Assembly: GCA_002162765.1 (NCBI GenBank)
Contig: MAAR01000008.1
Span: forward strand, 116,320-180,319
Origin: Flavobacteriales bacterium 34_180_T64
GTDB taxonomy: Bacteria > Bacteroidota > Bacteroidia > Flavobacteriales > Flavobacteriaceae
Direction of reading: 5' to 3'
Length of the DNA: 64,000 nucleotides
The stretch's first letter is position 1; every line of letters starts with the position of its first letter. The notes beneath the pieces are model-generated. The model was given only the letters and a program-made list of their open reading frames with translations, ran no database searches and had not been told where the DNA came from. Below, in pieces: positions 36,232 to 46,050 of the stretch. Position numbers and translations under genes: made by a program.

Positions 36232-37065
36232 CTAGTTGATAATCTCGAAGGTGTCTATAGATTGCGTTGCAGTAGTTGTGGATTCACTAGGAAATGGAAG
36301 CACAACACCTGCACTACTTAAATCTTCAAGCTCATAGTCTATTAGTACCTCGGAGTAAATTAACCCAACATTTGCAGCGTAATAGTTGGTTACGTCTAGT
36401 ACATCTTGTGATGTAAGAATAGGGACTGTGATGTTAATATTAGGAGTAATTTCAACTTGAGTAGCAACAGCTAGGTTTACAATAATTTGTGATGTTAATA
36501 CGTCTTCAAATGATTGCCCAGCTACTGAATAGTTTGTTAAGTTGATTCCTTGTACAGAACGTATTTCGTAATCTATAACAACTAAAAAGCCTTCAATGAG
36601 CTGCTCAACTTGTCCGCTTACAACATCTAATTGATCTGTTGCATTAGCATTGGTATTGTATAAAATAAAATCATCAAGCGGGATTGTAATTTCAGGAAAC
36701 CCTTCTGCAAGCTGGGCTGCTAATTCGCCATTCATTACTAGTTGAGTATCTGTTGTACGAATAAGATTCTGAGAAAGAAGCGTGGTCATAAAAGCATTAA
36801 CAGGTAATTCTGCATCTAAGTTGGTGTATGTAAGCGAATTTAAATTTTCAGTTCCGGTAACAGATAATAAGTCGGTTGTTGGTACTTGCTCAGCCATATT
36901 ATTATACGTCCAAAATGAATTTACCGAAAGAGGGAAGTACATTGTTGGATCTTCTATGATTTCTCCAGTAGGGTCGTCGTTGCCTCCGGTTGTACTATCA
37001 TCGCTTGAGCAAGAGGTAGTTAGAATTGAAAAAAGAAAAAGAAGTAAGTAAGTGTTGGTTTTCAT
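36232..37065 (-). CDS. Lipoprotein, unknown
   Basis: 277 residues. Lipobox LTTSC with a following SSDDSTTGG linker, typical of surface-directed Bacteroidota lipoproteins (the acidic SDD after Cys resembles a lipoprotein export signal). The mature domain starts MYFPLSVNSFWTYNN, a motif common in uncharacterised Bacteroidota lipoproteins. No enzyme motif seen. The 190 bases upstream (37066-37255) hold nothing recognisable besides the divergent starts. Confidence 0.8.
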   Translation of the reverse strand: MKTNTYLLLFLFSILTTSCSSDDSTTGGNDDPTGEIIEDPTMYFPLSVNSFWTYNNMAEQVPTTDLLSVTGTENLNSLTYTNLDAELPVNAFMTTLLSQNLIRTTDTQLVMNGELAAQLAEGFPEITIPLDDFILYNTNANATDQLDVVSGQVEQLIEGFLVVIDYEIRSVQGINLTNYSVAGQSFEDVLTSQIIVNLAVATQVEITPNINITVPILTSQDVLDVTNYYAANVGLIYSEVLIDYELEDLSSAGVVLPFPSESTTTATQSIDTFEIIN

Positions 37066-37255
37066 CAGTTAAAAAAGTTTTGGCAATGATAGCAATAAAT
37101 GCCGAATTGCACAAAGATGATGTTTTTATAAACTCTTTGTGGTCTTTTTGGAAGCCGTTGAAGTTTATCATAAAAAGGCCTTGTTTTAAGGAGCATCAAG
37201 GCATATAAATTGCTCTTTAATTTTTTTATATCTTGTAATAAGAAATAATGTTAGT

Positions 37256-38134
37256 ATGCCTTACTGGTTGTCTGTTGTTTTAACGATTTTTGTAGTCTAT
37301 GTTGCCATAAGCGTCGCATTGTATTATTTGCAGGACTATATGTTATTTAAGCCTGAAAAACTCCCTAAAGACTTCCAATTTAATTACGAAAATCAAGATA
37401 CTAAAGAGTACAATCTCGAAACTAGAGATGGTGCCATTATAAATGGCTTACTTTTTATACCCAAAGGGAAATCTAAAGGTATCGTATTATACCTCAAAGG
37501 AAACTCTAAAAGTATTAAAGGCTGGGGGAAATTTGCTGTAGATTTTACGAGACACGATTATAGTGTTCTTATGGTGGATTATCGCGGATTTGGAAAAAGT
37601 ACAGGACGTCGTTCTCAAAAGGCAATAAAAAGAGATTTACAAGTCATTTATAATAAAATAAAGGAACAAACCAACGAAGATAAAATCATTCTCTACGGGC
37701 GTTCTTTGGGATCTGGTTTCGCCACTAAGTTGGCCTCTACAAATCATCCGAAAATGTTGATTCTTGATGCGCCTTATTATAGTTTAACAAAAGTTACGGC
37801 CAGATATATGCCTTTTATGCCATTATCATTACTGATGAAATATCCGCTACCTACCTATAAGTGGTTGAAATATGTACAATGCCCTATTCATATTATTCAC
37901 GGCACACATGATAAATTAATTCCATTTAAAAGTAGCATTAAATTATCTCAGATAAATTCGAAATTAACTAAACTTCATTCTGTAATAGGAGGAGGGCACA
38001 AGAATTTAAATAATTTCGAATCCTATCATAATATGTTAGACGATATTCTTAATATTCAACCCAAAACAATAGATTTAGAAACTACAAGTATAAATGTCAT
38101 TCACTCGTCAAAAAAAAGTAATTCGAAAGCTTAG
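37256..38134 (+). CDS. Membrane-anchored alpha/beta hydrolase, paralogue 1
   Basis: 292 residues. An N-terminal transmembrane anchor (about 5-25) precedes an alpha/beta hydrolase domain of the ABHD13/Bem46 type. Nucleophile Ser150 in GRSLGSG; acid Asp in HGTHDKLIP; His in GGGHKNL. The normal HGN oxyanion-side motif is KGN here (residues 81-83), unlike its neighbour. Substrate unknown. Its 3' end overlaps the next gene by 41 bases in another frame, so the two are co-translated as a pair. Confidence 0.86.
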   Translation: MPYWLSVVLTIFVVYVAISVALYYLQDYMLFKPEKLPKDFQFNYENQDTKEYNLETRDGAIINGLLFIPKGKSKGIVLYLKGNSKSIKGWGKFAVDFTRHDYSVLMVDYRGFGKSTGRRSQKAIKRDLQVIYNKIKEQTNEDKIILYGRSLGSGFATKLASTNHPKMLILDAPYYSLTKVTARYMPFMPLSLLMKYPLPTYKWLKYVQCPIHIIHGTHDKLIPFKSSIKLSQINSKLTKLHSVIGGGHKNLNNFESYHNMLDDILNIQPKTIDLETTSINVIHSSKKSNSKA

Positions 38135-38918
38135 AAATATTGCTTTTGCATTGATAGGCCTTTATGTTATGATTGGAACATCACTATATTTTATTCAAGA
38201 AAGATTATTGTTCATGCCAACAGTTTTAGAGCAATCCTATCAATTTCAATTCAATCATCCTTTTGAAGAATTGTTTTTAAAAACCGACGAAGATGCGAGC
38301 ATTAATGCTTTGCATTTTAAAGCTAAAAATCCAAAAGGAGTGATTTTATATTTTCATGGTAACGCAGGTGATTTGTCACGGTGGGGAAGTGTTACGGAGT
38401 ATTTTGTTGATAAGCACTATGATGTTTTAATTATGGATTATAGATCTTATGGAAAAAGCATAGGGCCATTAAATGAGGCTGCTTTTTATTCCGATGCGCA
38501 GTATTGTTATGACTTTTTAAAAAAACGATATGCTGAATCCGAAATTTCTCTGTATGGACGTTCATTAGGCTCTGGTATTGCTTGTAATTTGGCATCAAAG
38601 AACACTCCTAAACAACTCATTTTAGAAACCCCTTATTACAGTATTTTAGATGTGGCTAAACAACGATTTCCAATTTTTCCTGTGAAACAACTTATGCGTT
38701 ATGAATTTCCTTCTTATAAATTTATTAAAGCTATAGCCTGTCCTATTTCTATAATTCACGGAACCGATGATGTAGTAGTGCCACTACAATCGGGAGAAAA
38801 ATTGTATGATGTTTCCACTAAAGAATTAACCACGTTTACAGTTATTAAAGGTGGTGCTCATAATAATTTAGTAGAATTTGTTGGGTATCATCAAAGAATC
38901 GAAGAAATTTTGAAATAA
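38094..38918 (+). CDS. Membrane-anchored alpha/beta hydrolase, paralogue 2
   Basis: 274 residues. Same design as the preceding gene: membrane anchor about 15-35, HGN motif at 88-90, nucleophile Ser157 in GRSLGSG, acid Asp in HGTDDVV and His in GGAHNNL. The classical HGN motif is intact here. The shared anchor, spacing and length point to an old tandem duplication. It is followed by a terminator shared with the convergent metalloprotease gene. Confidence 0.88.
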   Translation: MSFTRQKKVIRKLRNIAFALIGLYVMIGTSLYFIQERLLFMPTVLEQSYQFQFNHPFEELFLKTDEDASINALHFKAKNPKGVILYFHGNAGDLSRWGSVTEYFVDKHYDVLIMDYRSYGKSIGPLNEAAFYSDAQYCYDFLKKRYAESEISLYGRSLGSGIACNLASKNTPKQLILETPYYSILDVAKQRFPIFPVKQLMRYEFPSYKFIKAIACPISIIHGTDDVVVPLQSGEKLYDVSTKELTTFTVIKGGAHNNLVEFVGYHQRIEEILK

Positions 38919-38950
38919 AAAAAGCTTCAGTTATTACTAAAGCTTTTTTA
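38916..38950. terminator. Bidirectional rho-independent terminator
   Basis: aaaaaaagctt, a loop of about 13 bases, aagctttttt between the convergent hydrolase and metalloprotease genes. Confidence 0.7.
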
Positions 38951-38971
38951 TAAATTTATTTAATGTTTAGA

Positions 38972-41464
38972 TTATCCATTCGGATTCAAAATCGCGTCAA
39001 TTCGCTCTATTGCATCTTGTAAATGAATTCTATTCATTCCTGATGCATTTGATGCAGCCGATTTAACTTGACGATCTAAGGTTTTTAGTTCAGCTCTCAC
39101 AATCGCACGAATATCAGATTGACTCGTGTTAACCGCAGTCGATTTTTGATAACCTCCAAAAGTAGGTGCTTTTCTTTGATTTTCAGCAGTCATGAAATAA
39201 GCTAATCTGTCAATGTGGGCACGTTGTAAATTACGTCTGTAAGTATCAATATTTTTACCATTACGTAATTCGCTCCAAATACCTTGTCTTAATTCACGCA
39301 TCATTTCAGTTAAGGAATATGCACTACTACCATTTAAAGTTTCATTTTCTATAAGACGCGCCATTTTACCGAGGCTAAGTACATTATTTAATGCGCGAAC
39401 TTGCATGCGTCTTACACGTTCTATAGAACCTGAATATTCAATTCTTCCAAAAATATCTTTATCAATTAACCATGATGGCGTTTCAAACAAATTATCCTGA
39501 AGGAATGTCATAGCCTTTTTTTGATGATCTTTATTTACGTGAGTATATACAGCTCCAGACTGATCAGCAGTTTTGTAATACTCATAAACACCTCCAATAT
39601 TATTAGAAACATGGTTTGTGTATTGATTAAATTGTCTAATAACTTGACCGTACATTTCGCCTAAGTCATTATAATCCTCACCTGCTTTTGTTGTCCATTT
39701 GATTAAATTCGGGACTATACGTTTTAAATTCTTAATTCCGTAGTAACTGGCTAACATCGCATCGTCTCCCAAGTCTTCTCTTTGTGAACTTGGGTCTACA
39801 ACATCACCTAGTTGTTGATGACCAAAGCGATACATTGGATCGTCTGCATGATCGGTAATCCATTTGTTCAAAGTTTCTTTTTCATCTTCAGCAGATGTAT
39901 CTAAAATGGGTCTGTAACCCCAATTAATAGCATGTTTATCGTAAACTCCGACATCTGGCATTAAAGCAACACCTTTATCTTCTGGCTGTGCTATATAATT
40001 AAAACGGGCATAATCCATAATAGAGGGTGCTGTGCCATACTTTTGTGTAAACTCCGCGCTTCTTAAATCCTCAACTTTATAAGCAACACTGCTTCCCCAG
40101 TTATGTGGTAAGCCAAGTGTATGTCCTACTTCATGAGACGATACAAAACGAATAAGTCGTCCCATAACTTCATCTTCAAATTGTGCGCTTTGTGCATCTG
40201 GATTAATAGCCGCTGTTTGTGCAAAAAACCACCAGCGTAAAAGCGACATCACGTTATGATACCAAAATATATCACTTTCAATGATTTCACCAGACCTTGG
40301 GTCATTTACATTCGGTCCCATAGCATTAGGGATATTTGAAGCCAAATAACGTATAACTGAATAACGTGCGTCGTCTGGACTCCATTCTGGGTCTTCTTCA
40401 ACTGTTGGAGGATCTTTAGCAATAATAGCATCTTTAAAACCAGCAGCCTCAAAAGCGACTTGCCAATCTTCAACACCTTGTTTAAGGTACTTTCTCCATT
40501 TCATTGGTGTAGCGCGATCGATGTAATACACGATTTGTTTCTTTGGTACGACCAATTCACCACGTTTGAATTTTTCGATGTCTTCATCTCTCACTTCTAA
40601 TCGCCAACGATTTAAATAGGTTACAGTTTCACTTTTTTGATTTTCAGAACCGTAATCTATCTGGTTACGCGTAAAATATCCAACACGCTCATCGAAATAA
40701 CGACGTTTCATTGGAGTTTCTGGTAACAAAATCATTGAGTTATTAATCTCAATAGAAATAGTACCAGTATCTGCATTAGATGGAGCTGCTCCAGCCGCAT
40801 AGGTTTTTACGTGTCTCGCTTCAATGTTTTTAGGGTAACTTTTTATACTTTCAATAAACGATTTATCACCGTCTAGACGTGTGACTTTGTATTGTTTTCT
40901 TCTTCTATTTATGAGCCCAAGGGACTTTACATCTTTACTAAATAAATCAGTAACATCCACCACTGTACTCGTTGAATCTTTTCCAATAGCTTTGATAGGG
41001 AAGGCGTATAAGATTGGTTCGAAGTTAGAATTACTAACGGCTTCACTTATTGGTAAAGAATCAGCAGCAAAAACATTATAAGAGACAACTCTTAATAAAA
41101 TCTTTTTGCCTTTCTTTTGCCATCTTAAAACTTGCTCATTTTGTTTGTCTCCACCATAAGCTATACCACTAGCAGTTTTTGAAATACGAGTTACCATAAG
41201 CATTTCTCTTTCGAAAAGTGAATCTGGAATTTCAAAAAAGAACTTCTCGTCTAGTTTATGAATTGTAAATAAACCTGCATCGCTTTTTGCATCTTTTGTG
41301 ATGACTTTGCTATACGGTTGAATATCATTTTTACCTGATTTTTTAGACCCGGATTTTGCAGCAGTTGATGCCGACTTTGATGCGCTTGCCTTTTTTGCGG
41401 TCGAACATGATACGATCATAAATACCGAAGCCACAAAAAGCAATTTAATGTGAAGATTTTTCAA
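38972..41464 (-). CDS. Zinc-dependent metalloprotease lipoprotein (DUF5117/DUF5118 type)
   Basis: 830 residues. Lipobox MIVSC, then a Ser/Lys/Ala-rich linker (about 23-50). The DUF5118-like N-terminus and DUF5117-like domain follow (HKLDEKFFFEIPDSLFERE ... IEINNSMILLPETPMKRRYF). The zinc site HEVGHTLGLPHN lies at about residue 443, a metzincin-like HExxHxxGxxH, followed by APSIMDYARFNY, a Met-turn-like segment. Predicted envelope endopeptidase. No operon partner. Confidence 0.9.
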   Translation of the reverse strand: MKNLHIKLLFVASVFMIVSCSTAKKASASKSASTAAKSGSKKSGKNDIQPYSKVITKDAKSDAGLFTIHKLDEKFFFEIPDSLFEREMLMVTRISKTASGIAYGGDKQNEQVLRWQKKGKKILLRVVSYNVFAADSLPISEAVSNSNFEPILYAFPIKAIGKDSTSTVVDVTDLFSKDVKSLGLINRRRKQYKVTRLDGDKSFIESIKSYPKNIEARHVKTYAAGAAPSNADTGTISIEINNSMILLPETPMKRRYFDERVGYFTRNQIDYGSENQKSETVTYLNRWRLEVRDEDIEKFKRGELVVPKKQIVYYIDRATPMKWRKYLKQGVEDWQVAFEAAGFKDAIIAKDPPTVEEDPEWSPDDARYSVIRYLASNIPNAMGPNVNDPRSGEIIESDIFWYHNVMSLLRWWFFAQTAAINPDAQSAQFEDEVMGRLIRFVSSHEVGHTLGLPHNWGSSVAYKVEDLRSAEFTQKYGTAPSIMDYARFNYIAQPEDKGVALMPDVGVYDKHAINWGYRPILDTSAEDEKETLNKWITDHADDPMYRFGHQQLGDVVDPSSQREDLGDDAMLASYYGIKNLKRIVPNLIKWTTKAGEDYNDLGEMYGQVIRQFNQYTNHVSNNIGGVYEYYKTADQSGAVYTHVNKDHQKKAMTFLQDNLFETPSWLIDKDIFGRIEYSGSIERVRRMQVRALNNVLSLGKMARLIENETLNGSSAYSLTEMMRELRQGIWSELRNGKNIDTYRRNLQRAHIDRLAYFMTAENQRKAPTFGGYQKSTAVNTSQSDIRAIVRAELKTLDRQVKSAASNASGMNRIHLQDAIERIDAILNPNG

Positions 41465-41566
41465 GTTGGTTGGGTTTTAGAAAATTAAAGCGTGAAAATA
41501 AGAAATCTAGTTGTTGAATAAAAAGGAATTCCGTTTTTAGTAATTCTTTAACGCGCTTATCAACAT

Positions 41567-41600
41567 GAAAAAACCTCAGCGAGAACTGAGGCTTTTTTTT
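41567..41600 (-). terminator. Rho-independent terminator
   Basis: aaaaaacctcag, loop cgagaa, ctgaggctttttt, 17 bases downstream of the minus-strand gene ending at 41617. Confidence 0.8.
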
Positions 41601-41616
41601 ATATTTGAGAGATCTC

Positions 41617-42864
41617 TTAAAGTGTATCTAAATACGCTAAGATTAAATCAACGCCATCATCATGCAAAATCGTAGTTCCAATAAAAGGCATGCTAAAACC
41701 AGCACTATAAGTTGAAATTCTATTAATTATACTATTTTTTCTATTCAGAATATTAGAATCTAAAAACGAAGTTTCATAGCCTAATCTTAATGTAGATTGA
41801 AATTCGCAATAACCACCATCTACATGACAATGTGCACAATTAACATCGAAATAGGCGCGTGCACGCTCTTCGAGTGTGTAACTCGTGTCTTTATAATTTG
41901 GCAAAGCCTCAACAGTAGTTGGATCGGCAACACCTAACAGTAACCCTAAGTCTTTAAGTGTTTGCAATTGATTCGACTCATTAACATCAAAGTTTAAGGT
42001 TCTCAATTTTGGACCTATAGGTGTTTCTTCACCACCATTGTTGTGACAGTCGAAGCAATTAGAACTTGTTGGAATTTGATAATTAATATTATTTGTAAGG
42101 CCATCAGCATCTATCCATGTTACTGGGAGCGTAGCTCCATCTACATCTAAAACAGCATCAGTTTGAGCGGCATTCCATTTGTAATTTCCAAGTTCCCATT
42201 CGCCATTTATTTTTATTAAAACGCGGGTTTCAATAATTTGTTTTCCTAATGATTCATCTCTGTCATCAGTGTTGTAATAAAAGGTTTTCGAGATGACTGT
42301 GTTGTCTGGAAATGAAGGGAAACCATCGTCTATATGGTCCATGAATGTTCCAGGAGGTAAGGCGATTAGTCTTTGTTTATGCGCATAATCCGTAAACAAT
42401 ACAGAACTTAATTCGTAATTAAAAGTGTAGATACTTGGCACTAAATCTTCCATTGGACCTGTATACAGATTTAATTCTGAAAGGTTAGGTCTGAATTCAG
42501 GTACTACTAATTCAGGAAGCGTTGTAAAACTTCTTACATCAGTTAATAGGCTAACATTACTTTCGGCACAAACCGTTTCTATATAATAATCGTAAGCAGT
42601 GTTTGCAGAAAGACCAGCAAGTGTTACTAAGTTTTGATTAACATTAATTACAGTTCCAGTACCAGGAAGGAATCCAGATTGGCCATATTCAATATTAAAT
42701 TGTGTCTCTGAATTGGCATCTTGCCATTGTAAAGTTACACTCACAACAGCAATGTTGGATTCTGATTGATTAAAAGCAGATCCACATTGAACGACCATTT
42801 GATCATCTTCGACACAAGATTGCATTGATAGAACCAATAGGAGTAGGCAGGTAAGGTTTTTCAT
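41617..42864 (-). CDS. FN3-containing diheme c-type lipoprotein (HNE_0200/SO_2930-like), paralogue 1
   Basis: 415 residues. Lipobox SMQSC, then an FN3 domain (about 30-120; VTLQWQDANSETQFNIEYG). The rest follows a recognisable conserved family of two-heme proteins: FRPNLSELNLYTGPMEDL, FSKTFYYNTDDRDESLG-type and GKQIIETRVLIK, and PVTWIDADG. Two heme c sites are visible, CFDCH (about 268) and CAHCH (about 341). It is probably a periplasmic or outer-membrane electron carrier or redox enzyme. Its paralogue lies directly upstream on the same strand. Confidence 0.82.
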   Translation of the reverse strand: MKNLTCLLLLVLSMQSCVEDDQMVVQCGSAFNQSESNIAVVSVTLQWQDANSETQFNIEYGQSGFLPGTGTVINVNQNLVTLAGLSANTAYDYYIETVCAESNVSLLTDVRSFTTLPELVVPEFRPNLSELNLYTGPMEDLVPSIYTFNYELSSVLFTDYAHKQRLIALPPGTFMDHIDDGFPSFPDNTVISKTFYYNTDDRDESLGKQIIETRVLIKINGEWELGNYKWNAAQTDAVLDVDGATLPVTWIDADGLTNNINYQIPTSSNCFDCHNNGGEETPIGPKLRTLNFDVNESNQLQTLKDLGLLLGVADPTTVEALPNYKDTSYTLEERARAYFDVNCAHCHVDGGYCEFQSTLRLGYETSFLDSNILNRKNSIINRISTYSAGFSMPFIGTTILHDDGVDLILAYLDTL

Positions 42865-42960
42865 TTTAATAGGGCTTTAATGATTCTGATTAATAGCGTG
42901 TTGCGAATGTAACAAAAAAGTTGTTTAGAAACATTTTAAATCGTTTTGGTGACTGAAATC
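42865..42960 (-). repeat. Duplicated upstream region, copy 1
   Basis: About 95 bases upstream of this gene are nearly identical to 44308-44400 upstream of its paralogue (shared run: attaatagcgtgttgcgaat versus attaatagcgcgttgcgaat). On the minus strand both contain TACATTCG, one mismatch from the TAnnTTTG -7 box. The duplication included the promoter. Confidence 0.75.
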
Positions 42961-43050
42961 GCATATAAAATGAAACCACAGATGTAAAGATATATTAGTT
43001 AAAACAATAGAATAACTAATATTAATCAGGAAAAATCACTTGAACCTTCT

Positions 43051-44307
43051 TTATTCTAGAGATTCTAAATAGGGCACTATTAAATCGATAGCTTCTTGAT
43101 GTGGCGTGCTGACACCTAGGAAAGGCATGCTATAACCCTCAACAGAGGTTTGTATTCGCGACATAATACTATAGCGCTTATCGAAAATATTTGAATCATC
43201 AAAAGACGTTTCATATCTTAAATCCATAGCCTCATAATAATTCAAATTGTGATGTCCTCCGGGAGAATGACAATGTGCACAATTCATGTCAAAATACGCT
43301 CGAACTCTATTCTCATTAATTTCCAAGGAGTTTTCCCAATGTGGCAATGAAGTGATTCCAGAAATATCAGTTATGTTACCAAGATGTCCATTATTTATAA
43401 AGGATTGCAATTGATTTTCGCCTTCAATATTAAAATTCATGCTTCTGAGCCTTGGACCAATAGGTGTAATTCTATTGTTGTTATTATGACAGGTGAAACA
43501 ATTTTCACTGGTAGGAATCACATAGTCTACATTATTAGTTTCACCAGCATTATCAATCCATGATATTGCTAAGGTAGCACCTTCTGTGTCTAAATAAGCT
43601 TCAGTTTGAGCATCATTCCATTTGTAGTTTCCTAGTTCCCAATCGCCATTAATCTTAATTAATACTCTTGTTTCAATGATATTTTTTCCTAAAGATTCGT
43701 CTCTATCATCGACATTATAATAAAAAGTTTTGGCAATGAGCGTGTTATCTGGGTATTCAGGAAAGCCATCATCTACATAATTCATGGTTGTTCCAGCAGG
43801 CAATGCAATAATTCGCTGTTTTTTAGTATAATCCGTATATAGTCTAGTGTTCAAATCGTAGATAAAACTATATATACTTGGATTTAGGTCTTCTAAGTTG
43901 CCCTGAAATAAATTTAATTCGGATAAGGTTGGTCTAAATTCAGGCACAACTAATTCTGGAAGTGTTGTAAAGCTTCTGACAGTAGTGATTAGACTAATAT
44001 TACTTGATGTACAAACAGTTTCTATGTAATAATCGTAAGCGGTATTTGCAGATAAACCAGAAAGCGCTAATGCGTTTTGATTTACATTAATTACAGTTCC
44101 AGTACCAAGAAGGAAACCAGATATACCATACTCAACATTAAATTGTGTTGCTGAATTAGCATCTTCCCATTGTAAAGTTACACTAGTAACAGCTATGTTT
44201 GATTCTGATTGATTATAAGCAGATTCACATTGTGCGATCATTTGGTCATCTTCGACACAGGATTGCATGGTTAGAAGCAATACAAGTAGGAATGTAAGTT
44301 TTTTCAT
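43051..44307 (-). CDS. FN3-containing diheme c-type lipoprotein (HNE_0200/SO_2930-like), paralogue 2
   Basis: 418 residues, about two thirds identical by eye to the next gene downstream. Same order: lipobox TMQSC, FN3 (about 30-120), conserved family core, heme c motifs CFTCH (about 269) and CAHCH (about 341). Its insertion after the second heme site is longer and His-rich (SPGGHHNLNYYEAMD), which could change heme ligation. No terminator is obvious between the two paralogues. Confidence 0.82.
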   Translation of the reverse strand: MKKLTFLLVLLLTMQSCVEDDQMIAQCESAYNQSESNIAVTSVTLQWEDANSATQFNVEYGISGFLLGTGTVINVNQNALALSGLSANTAYDYYIETVCTSSNISLITTVRSFTTLPELVVPEFRPTLSELNLFQGNLEDLNPSIYSFIYDLNTRLYTDYTKKQRIIALPAGTTMNYVDDGFPEYPDNTLIAKTFYYNVDDRDESLGKNIIETRVLIKINGDWELGNYKWNDAQTEAYLDTEGATLAISWIDNAGETNNVDYVIPTSENCFTCHNNNNRITPIGPRLRSMNFNIEGENQLQSFINNGHLGNITDISGITSLPHWENSLEINENRVRAYFDMNCAHCHSPGGHHNLNYYEAMDLRYETSFDDSNIFDKRYSIMSRIQTSVEGYSMPFLGVSTPHQEAIDLIVPYLESLE

Positions 44308-44400
44308 TTGAATAGGGCTTTAATAATTCTGATTAATAGCGCGTTGCGAATGTAACAAAAAAGTTGTTTAGAAACGTTTTAAATCGTTGTGCTGTAAGTT
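44308..44400 (-). repeat. Duplicated upstream region, copy 2
   Basis: Partner of 42865-42960, with the same TACATTCG candidate -7 box on the minus strand. Bases 44401-44526 beyond it show no gene or clear signal. Confidence 0.75.
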
Positions 44401-44526
44401 TAATTCTACGAAATAATCTGCTAATTGAATTATTTAATGGTGAATACTTATAAGACCATTCCTGATTTTAGGGCGCATATAGGATTCTCAAAGGAGCTGT
44501 TTATTGAATTATCGGTTTCTGTATGA

Positions 44527-45693
44527 TTAATTTCTTATCATAATTTTTAACGTGTGTATATCATTATTATCTAACAATAATTTCGCAATATAGATACCAT
44601 GAGGTATCCTTTCAGCATTCCAAATAACTGAGGATTCGCCATTCGGTATTTTTTTCGAGTAAACTAGTTGACCAAGTAAGTTGTATATTTTTAGTTCTTG
44701 ATCACCAATAGCCGTTTTAAAAGAAAATGTTGTTTCAGTTTTGAACGGATTTGGGTAATTATAAAAATGAGCAACTGTTGAGGTTACATCAGAAATGCTC
44801 AAACCTGGATTAATTAAGAGTCTCATTGCTACAGGTCGGTGATCCGATATGTTTTCATCATATTCCTGCCATCCTCCTTGAAGATAGTCTTCTATTTTTA
44901 GCGTTTGAATTGTAGAACTTTCATCCTCAAATTCATCAAATAATTCGTTAGTTATAAGAATATGATCTAGATGAGATGGCCATGTTGGATAAGACCATTC
45001 GGAATTATCGCCAATAGCAATCTCATAATCTGCAAACAAATAATTTTCACTATCATCGAGTGTGAGTTGAAATACATTGTTTTCTGATTCATCGGATAAT
45101 TCATCATTTAAATCTCCCAAAATAATTACGTTCTCATCTGGGAAATTGTCATCGACATATGATTTTAGTAAATAATTGGCATACTCTCTTCGTCTTTCTT
45201 CATCATCCTGATCGGTACTGTCGAGAATACCATCACCACAGCATTTGAAATGATTGTTAATGACAATAATTCGTTCATTCATAAAATCAAAATCTATGAC
45301 CATAGGAGATCTGGGAAATGGACCCCAATAAGGAGACGTGGTATAAATTTCGTAGAGGTCGTTAATCTGTATGACATCAGGTTTATAAACATAGGCGAGT
45401 CCAGCAAACCAAATAGACTCTAGATATCCCTCATATGAGTTTAGACCATCTATCATTTGTTCAAAAGCACTTATATCATTTACTTCTTGAATTGCTATTA
45501 AATCAACATCTAAAGATTCAATAATTTGAGCGCAAAGATTGATTGTAGTTTGACCATTTTTGGGAAACCATTGTATATTCCAAGTCATTATATCAAATGT
45601 AGTGTCAGTTCCAAATGATAGGTCATCTATAGTTTGAGCAGAACATGAAAGTCCTAAAAATATAAGATATATTAAGATTGAATTACTTTTCAT
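44527..45693 (-). CDS. Secreted endonuclease/exonuclease/phosphatase-family protein with T9SS type A tail
   Basis: About 388 residues from the ATG at 45693; seven residues more if the upstream ATG at 45714 is used. I prefer the later start because MKSNSILIYLIFLGLSCSAQ is a compact signal. EEP-fold motifs: TWNIQWF, IAIQEVND (catalytic Glu), NNHFKCCG, ILGDLNDELSD and SDHRPVA (catalytic His). The last 75 residues are a T9SS type A sorting domain (FYNYPNPFKTETTFSFKT ... KIYNLLGQLVY). A secreted nuclease or phosphodiesterase; extracellular DNA or phosphate scavenging is plausible. Confidence 0.9.
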   Translation of the reverse strand: MKSNSILIYLIFLGLSCSAQTIDDLSFGTDTTFDIMTWNIQWFPKNGQTTINLCAQIIESLDVDLIAIQEVNDISAFEQMIDGLNSYEGYLESIWFAGLAYVYKPDVIQINDLYEIYTTSPYWGPFPRSPMVIDFDFMNERIIVINNHFKCCGDGILDSTDQDDEERRREYANYLLKSYVDDNFPDENVIILGDLNDELSDESENNVFQLTLDDSENYLFADYEIAIGDNSEWSYPTWPSHLDHILITNELFDEFEDESSTIQTLKIEDYLQGGWQEYDENISDHRPVAMRLLINPGLSISDVTSTVAHFYNYPNPFKTETTFSFKTAIGDQELKIYNLLGQLVYSKKIPNGESSVIWNAERIPHGIYIAKLLLDNNDIHTLKIMIRN

Positions 45694-45719
45694 TCTATAT
45701 CTTAAAATTTTCATATACT

Positions 45720-46050
45720 AAGAATTTGTGTCTAGAAATGTGATAGCATCTACTACAATATACAAAGAGAATTTGTATAAAAGGGTTTACAATTAAGTAA
45801 ATCCTTTTATATTATGAGAGCCCAATCGACAAGCTCAGGATGACATTCTTTTTTAATCTTGAATCTCAACAATTAAAGTATCATCAGTTTTAGTGACTTT
45901 TGTAAAGCCATGTTTGGCTAAGCCTTTATTGCTTAAGCCGGACTGTGATTTAAGATCTATAAGAGACATCATTTTTTCTTTTTTCAGAATCTCTAAAATT
46001 GCTTTTTCATTATCGCTCATATCAACTGTTTTCTTCTCTTGTCTCGTTTG
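45720..46050 (-). repeat. Diverged direct copy of the lysS 3' end, terminator included
   Basis: This segment aligns in the same orientation with 51074-51405. It copies the last about 62 codons of lysS, the region after the stop, the terminator hairpin and patches beyond (agaatttgtgt, tagcatc). The copy lacks 21 bases present in lysS. By eye roughly three quarters of coding positions match. Confidence 0.8.
45780..45812 (-). terminator. Terminator copy matching the lysS terminator
   Basis: aaaagggtttac, loop aattaa, gtaaatccttttat; compare aaaaaggatttac, aatgaa, gtaaatccttttt after lysS at 51112-51140. Confidence 0.6.
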
